In this document: one piece after another, positions 56,929-64,000 of the stretch
How positions within the stretch are numbered: the first letter of the stretch is position 1
How the letters are laid out: each line of letters begins with the position of its first letter
Origin: Peptococcaceae bacterium 1109
Lineage (GTDB): Bacteria > Bacillota > Limnochordia > Darwinibacteriales > Darwinibacteriaceae
DNA: 64,000 nt
Direction of reading: 5' to 3'
Assembly (NCBI GenBank): GCA_001028815.1
Contig: LDJB01000001.1
Coordinates: 119,297 to 183,296 of the forward strand
Translations under genes and position numbers: made by a program
The notes under the pieces: model-generated
Database searches by the model: none
What the model saw: only the letters and a program-made list of their open reading frames with translations
What the model was told of the DNA's origin: nothing

Positions 56929-57555
56929 ATGACACAGGTCCTGCGCAAATTCGGCGTCATGGGCGGCACGTTCGACCCAGTCCACTACGGCCACCTAGTT
57001 ACCGCTGAGGCTGCTAGACGAGAGTTCGGACTAGAGCGAGTAGTCTTTCTTCCCTCAGGTGCGCCGCCTCACAAGGATCCAACTGGAGTAACGGACGCAG
57101 AGCACCGCTACATGATGACTGTGCTTGCCACTTTGAGTAACCCGCACTTTGATGTGTCTCGGGTGGATATCGACAGGGAAGGGGTCACCTACACAGTAGA
57201 TAGCCTGCGTATCCTCAGAGAGATCTATGGTGAGTCCACAGAACTGTACTTCATTACCGGTGCCGATGCCATCCTGGAGATCGTGAGCTGGAAAGATCCG
57301 GAGAAACTCCTGGAACTGGCTCATTTTATCGGGGCGACGCGGCCAGGGTTTTCACTGGATCGTGTTCCCCAATCCACACAAGAGTGGCTCAGCCACCATC
57401 CTGAACGGGTGCACATGATTAAAGTCCCGGCTCTGGCCATTTCGTCCACGGACATCCGGGAACGGGTGCGAACGGGTAACTCCATCCGGTACCTAGTGCC
57501 CGAACCAGTGGAGCACTATATTAGGCGACACAACTTGTACAAGCACAATCTGTAA
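56929..57555 (+). CDS. nadD: Nicotinate-nucleotide adenylyltransferase
   Basis: A 208-residue enzyme making deamido-NAD from nicotinate mononucleotide and ATP. HxGH-type nucleotidyltransferase motif in GGTFDPVHYGHL (near 11-22), PSGAPPHK near 44, and the C-terminal ISSTDIRERV motif near 172. ATG at 56929 is 10 bases after AGGGGGTG; a GTG 12 bases earlier lacks a site. The usual downstream gene yqeK is missing; an LCP-family gene follows instead. Confidence 0.95.
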   Translation: MTQVLRKFGVMGGTFDPVHYGHLVTAEAARREFGLERVVFLPSGAPPHKDPTGVTDAEHRYMMTVLATLSNPHFDVSRVDIDREGVTYTVDSLRILREIYGESTELYFITGADAILEIVSWKDPEKLLELAHFIGATRPGFSLDRVPQSTQEWLSHHPERVHMIKVPALAISSTDIRERVRTGNSIRYLVPEPVEHYIRRHNLYKHNL

Positions 57556-57573
57556 GGGCGAGGGGGTGATAAG

Positions 57574-58836
57574 GTGCTTTCACCAGAGGAAATTGAACAG
57601 CGTAAAGCAGAACTTGAGGCAAGGCGTGAGCTGAAGCGCAAGTATAGGCGCAGGCAGGCGATCATCTACACCGTTGCAGTCATCTTTGGACTGATTCTGA
57701 TGATGGTTGTGGCCCGCTACAGCTATAGGCAAGCGGTAGGCGGTGGTACGAGCAATTCCAGTGTTGGGAACGACCGGCTTCATATCCTTGTTCTGGGAAC
57801 AGACAACTTCGCAGGATCGGGTACCCGGGCTGATACCATTCTTGTCGCCTCAGTGGATTCTCGCACCGGTGATGTTGGGATGCTATCTATCCCCCGGGAT
57901 ACTCGGGTGTGGCTTCGCCCCCAAAACCGCTGGGATCGGGTGAATGCGGCCTATGCTTACGGCGGGCCTGAACTGGTCATGGATGCCGTATCCCACCTCT
58001 TAAATGTGCCCATCTCCTACTATGTGCAGACTGATTTCGAAGGGTTCAGCAAGATAGTAGATATTCTTGGCGGTATTGAGATGGTTGTGGAGCGTGAGAT
58101 GATCTACGAAGACAAGGCCCAGAATCTCTACATCCATCTCACCCCAGGCAAGCAGGTCCTTGATGGGGAGAAAGCTTTGCAGTACGTTCGCTATCGTGAT
58201 CGCCTAGGTGATATCGCTCTCGTTGATCCCTTCAAAGGGGAGTACGCTGGAAGGGTCGAGCGCCAGCGTAAGTTCCTCTCTGCTGTCGTGGACAAGGTTC
58301 TTAGCCCAGGGGTTATTACACGCCTTCCACAGCTGATCAGTGAAGGCCTGAAGATGGTGAAGACCAACCTGCCCTGGGATGTAGTGCTCAATCTGGCGGT
58401 GAACAGCGGCAAGTTCTCCCCAGACCGCATCACGTCCGCAGTCCTGCCAGGAAACAGTCAGGTGTTAAACGGAGCTTGGTATTGGATTGTGAATGAACAG
58501 AAAGCAGCGCAACTGGTAGATACCATTATCTGGGGCAAGCCTGAGCCCCTTAAGTTGACCGTTCTAAACGGCAATGGCCGCAGTGGCGTAGCTCAGCAGG
58601 TCGCCAATCTGTTGAGGGAAGCCGGTTACGAAGTGGTGTCTCTTGGCAACGCCCAGCATTTTGACTTCCGGGAAACGCAGATAGTCGTCGCAGAACAGGA
58701 CCGCCACCGTGTGGATGAACTGGCTGCCCTTTTGAACGCGGCCATCTTGGTGCAGTCAGGAGATGGGCAGGCGGCAGGCACAGCCACGATTATCGTCGGA
58801 GGTAATTTTAGTTCTCAGAGGAGTGTGGGAATTTGA
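57574..58836 (+). CDS. LytR-CpsA-Psr (LCP) family protein with LytR_C domain
   Basis: A 420-residue membrane-anchored protein. The family attaches polymers such as teichoic acids or capsule to peptidoglycan. A charged N-terminus precedes one membrane helix (about 28-48). The LCP domain has LGTDNFAGSGTRADTILVASVD (near 72), SIPRDTRVWL (near 107, catalytic Arg) and ALQYVRYR (near 206). The C-terminal LytR_C domain (about 325-400) begins LTVLNGNGRSGVAQQVANLL. Its place between nadD and rsfS, usually held by yqeK, is common in some clostridial lineages. Confidence 0.93.
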   Translation: MLSPEEIEQRKAELEARRELKRKYRRRQAIIYTVAVIFGLILMMVVARYSYRQAVGGGTSNSSVGNDRLHILVLGTDNFAGSGTRADTILVASVDSRTGDVGMLSIPRDTRVWLRPQNRWDRVNAAYAYGGPELVMDAVSHLLNVPISYYVQTDFEGFSKIVDILGGIEMVVEREMIYEDKAQNLYIHLTPGKQVLDGEKALQYVRYRDRLGDIALVDPFKGEYAGRVERQRKFLSAVVDKVLSPGVITRLPQLISEGLKMVKTNLPWDVVLNLAVNSGKFSPDRITSAVLPGNSQVLNGAWYWIVNEQKAAQLVDTIIWGKPEPLKLTVLNGNGRSGVAQQVANLLREAGYEVVSLGNAQHFDFRETQIVVAEQDRHRVDELAALLNAAILVQSGDGQAAGTATIIVGGNFSSQRSVGI

Positions 58837-59186
58837 CCATAACCAGCAGCATGCAGGATATCGCTATTGCGGCCGCCCGGGCAGCACTGGATAAGAAGGC
58901 AAATGATGTCTTAGTCCTGAAGGTTTCGCCCCTTACTGCAGAGGCGGATTTCTTCGTGGTCTGCAGTGCTGAAACACAGGTGCAGATCAACACAATCGTC
59001 CGGGAAGTCATCGCACGGCTGGAGGATGCAGGAGTCTCCCTTCTTCGCCATGAGGGGCGGGGAGGCAACAGTTGGGTCCTGCTGGACTACGGTGGAGTTG
59101 TGGTCCACATCTTTGAAGAAGCAGATCGCGCATACTATAACCTGGAAAAGCTCTGGGCAGATGCGGAACGTGTGCCAGTGTCATGA
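58833..59186 (+). CDS. rsfS: RsfS ribosome silencing factor
   Basis: A 117-residue protein that binds L14 and blocks subunit joining during starvation. Family marks: AARAALDKKANDVLVLKVS, ADFFVVCSAETQVQINTIV (near 45-60) and the C-terminal LLDYGGVVVHIFEEADRAYYNLEKLW. The TTG at 58833 overlaps the LCP stop by 4 bases and has AGGAGTG upstream; ATG at 58851 is an alternative. Confidence 0.94.
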   Translation: MTITSSMQDIAIAAARAALDKKANDVLVLKVSPLTAEADFFVVCSAETQVQINTIVREVIARLEDAGVSLLRHEGRGGNSWVLLDYGGVVVHIFEEADRAYYNLEKLWADAERVPVS

Positions 59187-59938
59187 ACGCGGCCTACACC
59201 CATTTAGCCCAGTTTTATGATCGCCTGATGGACGAGGATACTCAGGCTTGGGCTGAGTACTTGCTCACCTTGGCCTCCCAACAAGGCCTAGAGCCCAGTA
59301 GGGCCTTGGATCTGGGATGCGGAACAGGCAGTATAAGCTTGGCCCTGGCGCAGCGGGGCCTGGAAGTGGTCGGGATCGATCTTTCACCGGCCATGATCGC
59401 CCATGCTGAGGAGAAAGCCAACCAGTTGGGGTGCTCGGTCCAGTTCCTCGTTCAGGATATGCGAAGGCTTGAACTTCCGCACCAAAGCTGGGAATTGGTG
59501 GTGGCAGCTTGTGATGCCTTGAACTACCTCACCACCGCCGAGGATTTTCGAAAGGCCCTGGAAGGCGTCTATCGCCACCTCTGCCCTGGGGGTTTGTTTT
59601 TGTTTGATCTCAACTCTGACGTTAAGCTCAAAGAGGTGTACGGCAGCAACTCCTACGCTGACTTGCATGATGATTTCGCCTATTTCTGGGACAACCAGTT
59701 CTGCGATGAGGAACAGCTTTGTACCATGCAACTGACGTTCTTTGTGCCCGGCCCTGAAGGCGCCTACCTGAGGGTACAGGAACAGCATGTGCAAAGGCTG
59801 TGGTTGCCTCAGGAAGTGGAGGCATTCTTAACGGAAGCTGGCTTTGAGCTTGTGGGATGGTATGAGTTTCTCACTTTCAGTTCACCTTCAGAAGATACCC
59901 ATCGCTGGCAGTTTGCCGCGAGAAAAGCACTTCGGTGA
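59183..59938 (+). CDS. Class I SAM-dependent methyltransferase
   Basis: A 251-residue methyltransferase with the Rossmann SAM site ALDLGCGTGSISLALA (near 42-57), the acidic post-II residue in VVGIDLSPAMIAHA and a motif in LVVAACDALNYLTT. The family is found downstream of rsfS in Firmicutes; the substrate is unknown. It overlaps rsfS by 4 bases. A bidirectional terminator begins within its last codons. Confidence 0.9.
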   Translation: MNAAYTHLAQFYDRLMDEDTQAWAEYLLTLASQQGLEPSRALDLGCGTGSISLALAQRGLEVVGIDLSPAMIAHAEEKANQLGCSVQFLVQDMRRLELPHQSWELVVAACDALNYLTTAEDFRKALEGVYRHLCPGGLFLFDLNSDVKLKEVYGSNSYADLHDDFAYFWDNQFCDEEQLCTMQLTFFVPGPEGAYLRVQEQHVQRLWLPQEVEAFLTEAGFELVGWYEFLTFSSPSEDTHRWQFAARKALR

Positions 59939-59950
59939 CGAAGTGCTTTT
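59923..59950. terminator. Bidirectional terminator between the methyltransferase and SASP genes
   Basis: Perfect 12-bp stem AAAAGCACTTCG / CGAAGTGCTTTT with a GTGA loop. The A-run on the left and T-run on the right make it work for both convergent genes. The stop codon of the methyltransferase is in the loop. Confidence 0.92.
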
Positions 59951-59971
59951 CCGGTAGTATGCCCCCTTTGC

Positions 59972-60214
59972 TCATAGTTGAGGCTTCAGCATGCCTTGCT
60001 GACGGAGGAGCTCTTGTTCAGCTGCGGCAATCATGCGCCTCACCATATGTCCTCCCACAGCTCCACATTCTCTCGAAGTGATATTTCCCCAATAACCAGT
60101 CTTGTACTCGGGGTTGATGCCCAGTTCTGCGGCAACTTCATATTTGAATTGGTTCAACGCCTGATAGGCTTGTGGAATTACCTGTTGATTGCTGCGGCTT
60201 GATCCAAGCGCCAT
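59972..60214 (-). CDS. Alpha/beta-type small acid-soluble spore protein (SASP)
   Basis: An 80-residue spore DNA-protecting protein. The family core is clear: ALNQFKYEVAAELG, where the Glu-Val-Ala is the site cut by the germination protease GPR, and GYWGNITSRECGAVGGHMVRRMI, which binds A-form-like DNA. It has one Cys where many family members have Gln or Ala. A GGGGGGA ribosome site lies upstream of the ATG. I found no convincing sigma-G promoter in the 80 bases upstream. It is strong evidence that this organism forms endospores. Single gene, convergent with the methyltransferase. Confidence 0.96.
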   Translation of the reverse strand: MALGSSRSNQQVIPQAYQALNQFKYEVAAELGINPEYKTGYWGNITSRECGAVGGHMVRRMIAAAEQELLRQQGMLKPQL

Positions 60215-60288
60215 AAGTTAATCCCCCCAATAAGTTTTGTTGTTAGTGTTTCCGTTTATCTGCAATTTAATCTGTAACTCTCCCCTAG

Positions 60289-60312
60289 CCCTGGTGGTAA
60301 GACTCACCAGGG
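60289..60312. repeat. Inverted repeat between the SASP and rnfC genes
   Basis: Perfect 8-bp arms CCCTGGTG / CACCAGGG with an 8-base loop, about 75 bases upstream of the SASP start and 120 bases upstream of rnfC. No T-run. Role unknown; a regulator site for either divergent gene is possible. Confidence 0.45.
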
Positions 60313-60351
60313 TGGACCTATGCTTCAAGAAAAATGAGTGCAGGAAAAAGC

Positions 60352-60394
60352 CGAGCGCCGTTGAATAGTATCAAATGGCGCTCGTGATATTTTT
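60352..60394 (+). promoter_or_regulatory. Possible attenuator hairpin in the rnfC leader
   Basis: CGAGCGCCG (60352-60360) pairs with TGGCGCTCG (60376-60384), followed after GATA by T5. The T-run is a few bases further than usual, so it may be a weak terminator or attenuator before rnfC. No clear promoter was found in this gap. Confidence 0.5.
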
Positions 60395-60433
60395 CTCGAT
60401 TGTACAGCTAGACCTCGTGAAAGGGTGAGTTTT

Positions 60434-61771
60434 TTGATAGCCAAGACATTCCCCCGCGGTGGAGCCGAGATTCCGCACCGCAAGGAGGCAACGGAAGAAA
60501 AGCCAATCGTAACCCTTGCGCCCCCCGCGCAGGTGGTCATTCCTCTGCGGCAGCATATCGGCGCGCCGTGTGAGCCCGTAGTCAGTGTAGGTGACTACGT
60601 CAAGATGGGTCAGATTGTCGGTGACAGCCAGCAGTTTGTCAGTGCGCCGGTGCACGCCAGTGTTTCAGGGAAAGTGACGGCCATTGAGGAGCGGGTTCTG
60701 CTTAATGGGACTAAGTGCTTGGCCGTTGTTATCGAGAACGATGGCAAGGATGAAGAGTACACCATGCCAACCCGTCCTGTTGAAAAGATGTCGGCCGAAG
60801 CCATACGGGAAACAGTGCGCAACGCTGGCATCGTGGGCATGGGTGGGGCCGGCTTTCCAACCCATATCAAGCTCAATCCACCCAAGGCCGTGGACACAGT
60901 CATCATCAATGGTGCTGAGTGTGAGCCATACCTCACATGCGACCACCGCCTGATGGTGGAACGCACCGAAGAGCTCGTGCGCGGCACCAAGGCCATTATG
61001 AAGGCCGCAGGTGCACAGCACGGGATTATAGCTATTGAGGCAAACAAGCCCGACGCGATCGCTGCAGTGGAGGAAGCTATTCAGGACGAACAGGGGTTGT
61101 CTGTTTCGGTCCTGCAGGTGCGCTATCCCCAGGGGGCAGAAAAGCAGCTGATCAAAGCTGTGGTGAACCGGGAAGTTCCATCGGGGAAGCTCCCCGCAGA
61201 AGTGGGTTGTATCGTAAGCAACGTCCACACGGCAATATCTATCGATGCAGCGCTCACCTACGGTAAGACCTCGTATGAGCGGGTTGTTACTGTGAGTGGC
61301 GGTGCAGTTGTGGATCCACGCAATATCTTGGTGCGCATTGGCACGCCCTTAAAGGAGCTCATGGCCTTCTGCGGCGGGACATTAGGTGAACCGGCAGCCC
61401 TCGTAGGCGGCGGCCCCATGACAGGCCCTCCCGTGGAGTCGCTGGATGCCCCAGTGGTTAAGAATCTATCAGGTATCTTGGCTCTTACCCAGGAAGAAGC
61501 TGGCTTTGATGAAAACCGCCCCTGCATTCGCTGCGCCCGCTGTGTGAACGCGTGTCCCATGGGCCTTTTGCCTCTTTCGCTAGGCGATTTATCGAACCAT
61601 GACCGGTTTGCTGAAGCCGCACAAATCGGTTTAATGGACTGCATCGAATGCAGTCTGTGTTCCTTCGTCTGTCCTTCCAAGCGGGCTTTGGTTACTTGGA
61701 TTAAGAAGGGGAAAGCTGGTTGGACAGCACAGCGCCGCGCTGCTTCGGCGACTGGAGAAAAAGCGGTTTAG
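60434..61771 (+). CDS. rnfC: RnfC subunit of the ferredoxin:NAD+ oxidoreductase (Rnf) complex
   Basis: A 445-residue peripheral subunit that binds NADH/FMN and passes electrons to the membrane part of Rnf, which couples ferredoxin oxidation to ion pumping. Start TFPRGGAEIPHRKEAT, the NADH/FMN motif GMGGAGFPTHIKL (near 135) and GAECEPYLTCDHRLM, an SLBB-like domain, then two [4Fe-4S] motifs (CIRCARCVNACP near 359 and CIECSLCSFVCPS near 398). TTG at 60434 follows AAAGGGTGA; a GTG nine bases earlier is inside that site. First gene of an rnf operon; the rnfD-rnfG fusion starts 12 bases later. Confidence 0.95.
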   Translation: MIAKTFPRGGAEIPHRKEATEEKPIVTLAPPAQVVIPLRQHIGAPCEPVVSVGDYVKMGQIVGDSQQFVSAPVHASVSGKVTAIEERVLLNGTKCLAVVIENDGKDEEYTMPTRPVEKMSAEAIRETVRNAGIVGMGGAGFPTHIKLNPPKAVDTVIINGAECEPYLTCDHRLMVERTEELVRGTKAIMKAAGAQHGIIAIEANKPDAIAAVEEAIQDEQGLSVSVLQVRYPQGAEKQLIKAVVNREVPSGKLPAEVGCIVSNVHTAISIDAALTYGKTSYERVVTVSGGAVVDPRNILVRIGTPLKELMAFCGGTLGEPAALVGGGPMTGPPVESLDAPVVKNLSGILALTQEEAGFDENRPCIRCARCVNACPMGLLPLSLGDLSNHDRFAEAAQIGLMDCIECSLCSFVCPSKRALVTWIKKGKAGWTAQRRAASATGEKAV

Positions 61772-61783
61772 GGAGTGATGAAC

Positions 61784-64000
61784 ATGGCAAAGAAAACAGG
61801 TCCATATTTGCGCAGTCCAGTTACAATCGAGAGCGTAATGAAGGATGTCCTCTACTCGCTCATCCCAGCCCTGGCCGCGGGAGTAATCTTCTTCGGGATC
61901 CGGGCTTTGTGGGTGGTCCTACTCAGTACCCTAACCGCAATGGTTACGGAAATGCTTTTCCTGAGGCAGCCCATTAACCCAAAGGGGCTCTTTGGCGACG
62001 GCAGCGCTGCCGTAACCGGAGTGCTGGTGGGATTGATCCTGCCCTCCACCACAGCTTGGTGGATTCCTATTGTCGGTTCCTTCTTGGCCATTGCCTTAGT
62101 GAAACTGCCCTTTGGGGGGTTGGGTCATAACATCTTCAACCCTGCCTTGGGTGCACGGGCCATCTTGCTCCTTGCCTTTACGTCCGAGATGGTTCGCTTT
62201 GTTTTGCCTTTTGATACAGTAACAGGGGCCACTCCCCTCTTGTCTATGACCAGCTTTAACTGGTCCCTAATCTGGGGTAATGTGGGGGGGAGCATCGGCG
62301 AGACATCGGTGATCGCGATTTTGCTTGGTGCTGCTTACCTGCTGTACAAAGGCCATATTGACTGGCGTGTGCCCACTGGCTACGTGGGAGCTGCGTTCCT
62401 TGCTGCCCTCCTCTGGGGACTGAATCCATGGATCACCATTTTTGGAGGCGGCTTGCTTTTTGCAGCTGTGTTTATGGCCACGGACATGGTGACCTCGCCT
62501 GTTACTCCCACCGGTCAGTTGGTTTTTGGAATCGGCTGCGGCCTCTTGACGGTGTTTATCCGCAAGTTTACGTCCTTGCCTGAGGGAGTCACTTTTGCAG
62601 TTCTGGTGATGAACGCGCTTGTTCCTCTCTTGGATCGGCTTACCGTGCCGCAAATCTTTGGGGTAGGTGTCGCCCGGGAACAGCGTTTCCAAGGAACCGC
62701 ACTTGGCGCGGCGGTTTTGGTAGTAGTGTTGGTAGTGGCCTTCGCGATTGGGGGGCCAGACCGGGCCGCGCAGCCAGTGATCAGCGGCGGGCATTATCTG
62801 CCCATTGCTGAACTTCTGGGAACCACGGACTACGAGATTGAGGATATTAATGGGACCCGTTACTATACGGTGCGCGACGGGGAAGGGAACTTGACCGGTG
62901 CAGCCTTTGTTGGTGAACAGCGAGGCTTTAACGGCAGCATTCGCTATCTTATCGCTCTAGATGACCAATATGCTGTACAGGATCTTATAATCCTAGAGCA
63001 CAAAGAGGACCCAGGCCTTGGTGCCCGCATCACTCAGCCTGCTTTCCTCCAGCAGTTTGTGGGCCTTGGCCCAGAGAGCAAATTCGAGTTTGGCACGGAT
63101 ATCGACGGCCTTTCCGGTGCGACCATCTCTTCTCGTGCTGTGACAACGGGAATCCGCCGGTCTGTGGAAGGGTTCATGAACGCCTTCTTCCCCAGCCAAG
63201 ATGCTGCAGGAGGTTGGGCTGATGGAACCTACACTGGGGAAGCAGATTCCTTCGGCGGCAAGTTGGCGGTAGAAGTGACCGTCAGCGGCGGCAAGATCAC
63301 TGCCGTGGAAGTCGTTTCCCACTCTGATACTCCAGGTATCTCCGATCCCGCCATCAACACCATTCCAGGGCAAATTGTGGCAGCAAACAGCCCCACGGTG
63401 GACGCGATCTCTGGGGCCACCTTTACTAGTGAAGGCATTATGCAAGCTGTGCAAAATGCCCTGGTTGGGGCAGAAGTAGGCGGCGCACCTGGCTGGGCTG
63501 ATGGAACCTATACTGGGGAAGCATCTTCCTTTGGCGGCAAGTTGGCGGTAGAAGTGACCGTCAGCGGCGGCAAGATCACTGCCGTGGAAGTCGTTTCCCA
63601 CTCTGATACTCCAGGTATCTCCGATCCAGCTATCAACACCATCCCCGGGCAGATTGTGGCAGCAAACAGCCCGCAGGTTGATGCCATAAGTGGTGCCACC
63701 TACACCAGCGAAGGCATCATGGCTGCGGTAGAAAACGCCCTGGCCGGTGCGATGGCAACGGCATCGCCTTCGGCAGCGCCTAAGTTCGACATTCAAGTCG
63801 CCGATGGCACATACCGGGCTGCAGCCCAGGGCCGTAACGCGCAACTGGTTGCCGAAGTAACCGTTTCTGGCGGCAAGATAGCGGGCATCGCAGTAGTAGA
63901 ACACGCTGAGACACCTGATATCGGCGGCGCAGCTATTGAAAAGCTCGTCCCCGCGATTGTCGAGGCACAGAGCCCCGTGGACGCTATCAGCGGTGCCACA
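61784..64000 (+). CDS. rnfD: RnfD-RnfG fusion with tandem extra FMN-binding domains (continues past the window)
   Basis: One open frame of at least 739 residues with no stop before the edge. Residues 1 to about 330 are RnfD: many membrane helices, GLGHNIFNPALGARA, TDMVTSPVTP and a flavinylation motif TGAT (147-150, in DTVTGATPLLS). Residues about 335-475 are RnfG: EDPGLGARI and SGAT at 444-447. A linker then leads to FMN_bind domains starting GWADGTYTGEA near 477 and 570 and VADGTY near 671, each ending in SGAT (Thr at about 546, 639 and 739). All five Thr are candidate covalent FMN sites for ApbE. The ATG at 61784 has GGGAG eight bases upstream. RnfD and RnfG are normally separate; the fusion with extra domains suggests a flavin chain for electrons on the outer face. 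Total length and domain count are unknown. Confidence 0.9.
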   Translation, partial: MAKKTGPYLRSPVTIESVMKDVLYSLIPALAAGVIFFGIRALWVVLLSTLTAMVTEMLFLRQPINPKGLFGDGSAAVTGVLVGLILPSTTAWWIPIVGSFLAIALVKLPFGGLGHNIFNPALGARAILLLAFTSEMVRFVLPFDTVTGATPLLSMTSFNWSLIWGNVGGSIGETSVIAILLGAAYLLYKGHIDWRVPTGYVGAAFLAALLWGLNPWITIFGGGLLFAAVFMATDMVTSPVTPTGQLVFGIGCGLLTVFIRKFTSLPEGVTFAVLVMNALVPLLDRLTVPQIFGVGVAREQRFQGTALGAAVLVVVLVVAFAIGGPDRAAQPVISGGHYLPIAELLGTTDYEIEDINGTRYYTVRDGEGNLTGAAFVGEQRGFNGSIRYLIALDDQYAVQDLIILEHKEDPGLGARITQPAFLQQFVGLGPESKFEFGTDIDGLSGATISSRAVTTGIRRSVEGFMNAFFPSQDAAGGWADGTYTGEADSFGGKLAVEVTVSGGKITAVEVVSHSDTPGISDPAINTIPGQIVAANSPTVDAISGATFTSEGIMQAVQNALVGAEVGGAPGWADGTYTGEASSFGGKLAVEVTVSGGKITAVEVVSHSDTPGISDPAINTIPGQIVAANSPQVDAISGATYTSEGIMAAVENALAGAMATASPSAAPKFDIQVADGTYRAAAQGRNAQLVAEVTVSGGKIAGIAVVEHAETPDIGGAAIEKLVPAIVEAQSPVDAISGAT
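63215..63772 (+). repeat. 279-nt tandem duplication inside the RnfD-RnfG fusion gene
   Basis: Two consecutive 279-nt units (63215-63493 and 63494-63772), each encoding one 93-residue FMN-binding domain. The segments 63254-63348 and 63533-63627 are identical over 95 bases; the flanks differ mostly at silent sites. In frame, so the duplication adds one domain. Confidence 0.92.

Noticed and set aside
63254-63627. Repeated segments considered as a CRISPR or mobile-element repeat
   Set aside because: Only two copies, in frame, each a full protein domain; this is domain duplication.
62993-63904. Long open frame on the minus strand (about 300 codons) opposite the RnfD-RnfG fusion
   Set aside because: It is the antisense shadow of the repeated FMN-binding domains; the product is repetitive without family features and has no ribosome site, while the plus frame has clear domains.

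Overview
The window reads as a dense, roughly 54% GC chromosomal segment of a spore-forming member of the Firmicutes (Bacillota) that probably has an outer membrane. Signs of Firmicutes: a T-box leader before valS, a perfect CIRCE operator before groESL, an L27 gene with the N-terminal extension cleaved by Prp together with prp itself, and the mreBCD-min-spoIVFB-rng-rplU-prp-rpmA-obg gene order. Signs of sporulation: spoIID, a spoIVFB-like M50 protease, an alpha/beta-type small acid-soluble spore protein and a SleB/CwlJ-type hydrolase. Signs of an outer membrane: four secreted proteins with beta-barrel character that all end in phenylalanine. Taken together this resembles diderm spore-forming lineages such as Limnochordia, but the placement is an inference. 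I saw no tRNA, rRNA, CRISPR array, transposase or prophage.

Layout. 1-3.3 kb: end of uvrA, then uvrC. 3.3-4.9 kb: two divergent small barrel proteins. 4.9-6.9 kb: a three-gene unit (DUF2089, DUF4097 and a short protein) that share one helical module. 6.9-12.5 kb: a HAD phosphatase, an MsmX/UgpC-type sugar ABC ATPase and two porin-like proteins with long leaders. 12.6-14.0 kb: an HTH regulator and a mazEF toxin-antitoxin pair. 14.1-16.0 kb: a peptidase C26-type hydrolase and an amidohydrolase with a broken 5' end. 16.0-19.4 kb: tsaE-tsaB-rimI-tsaD (t6A modification of tRNA) and comB. 19.5-23.6 kb: groESL, a GMP synthase that lacks the glutaminase core, and hisIE. 23.6-25.1 kb: a D,D-carboxypeptidase-like protein without catalytic residues, overlapping convergently with a SleB-like lipoprotein. 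25.3-32.6 kb: pcrA-ligA-gatC-gatA-gatB, with gatC interrupted by a frameshift in a T6 run. 32.7-38.8 kb: an Lgt-like membrane protein, a Fur regulator, T-box-valS, folC and a SPOR protein. 38.8-41.2 kb: ferredoxin, spoIID, a small unknown gene and cysK. 41.4-49.9 kb: maf-radC-mreBCD-mrdA-minCDE and spoIVFB. 50-59.9 kb: two radical-SAM-associated genes, rng, rplU-prp-rpmA-obg-yhbY-nadD, an LCP protein, rsfS and a methyltransferase. 60 kb: the SASP gene on the minus strand. 60.4-64 kb: start of an rnf operon.

The most striking item is at the right edge. After rnfC a single open frame runs from 61784 off the window. It joins RnfD, RnfG and at least three further FMN-binding domains, each ending in an SGAT flavinylation motif, so the visible part alone carries five candidate covalent flavin sites. 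Two of the extra domains are a recent 279-nt tandem duplication. Other items worth a look: two hairpins that hide Shine-Dalgarno sequences and carry an identical sigma-E-like CATAGGAT element in the loop (before the carboxypeptidase-like gene and spoIID), the ammonia-only-looking GMP synthase, and the two frameshifted genes.
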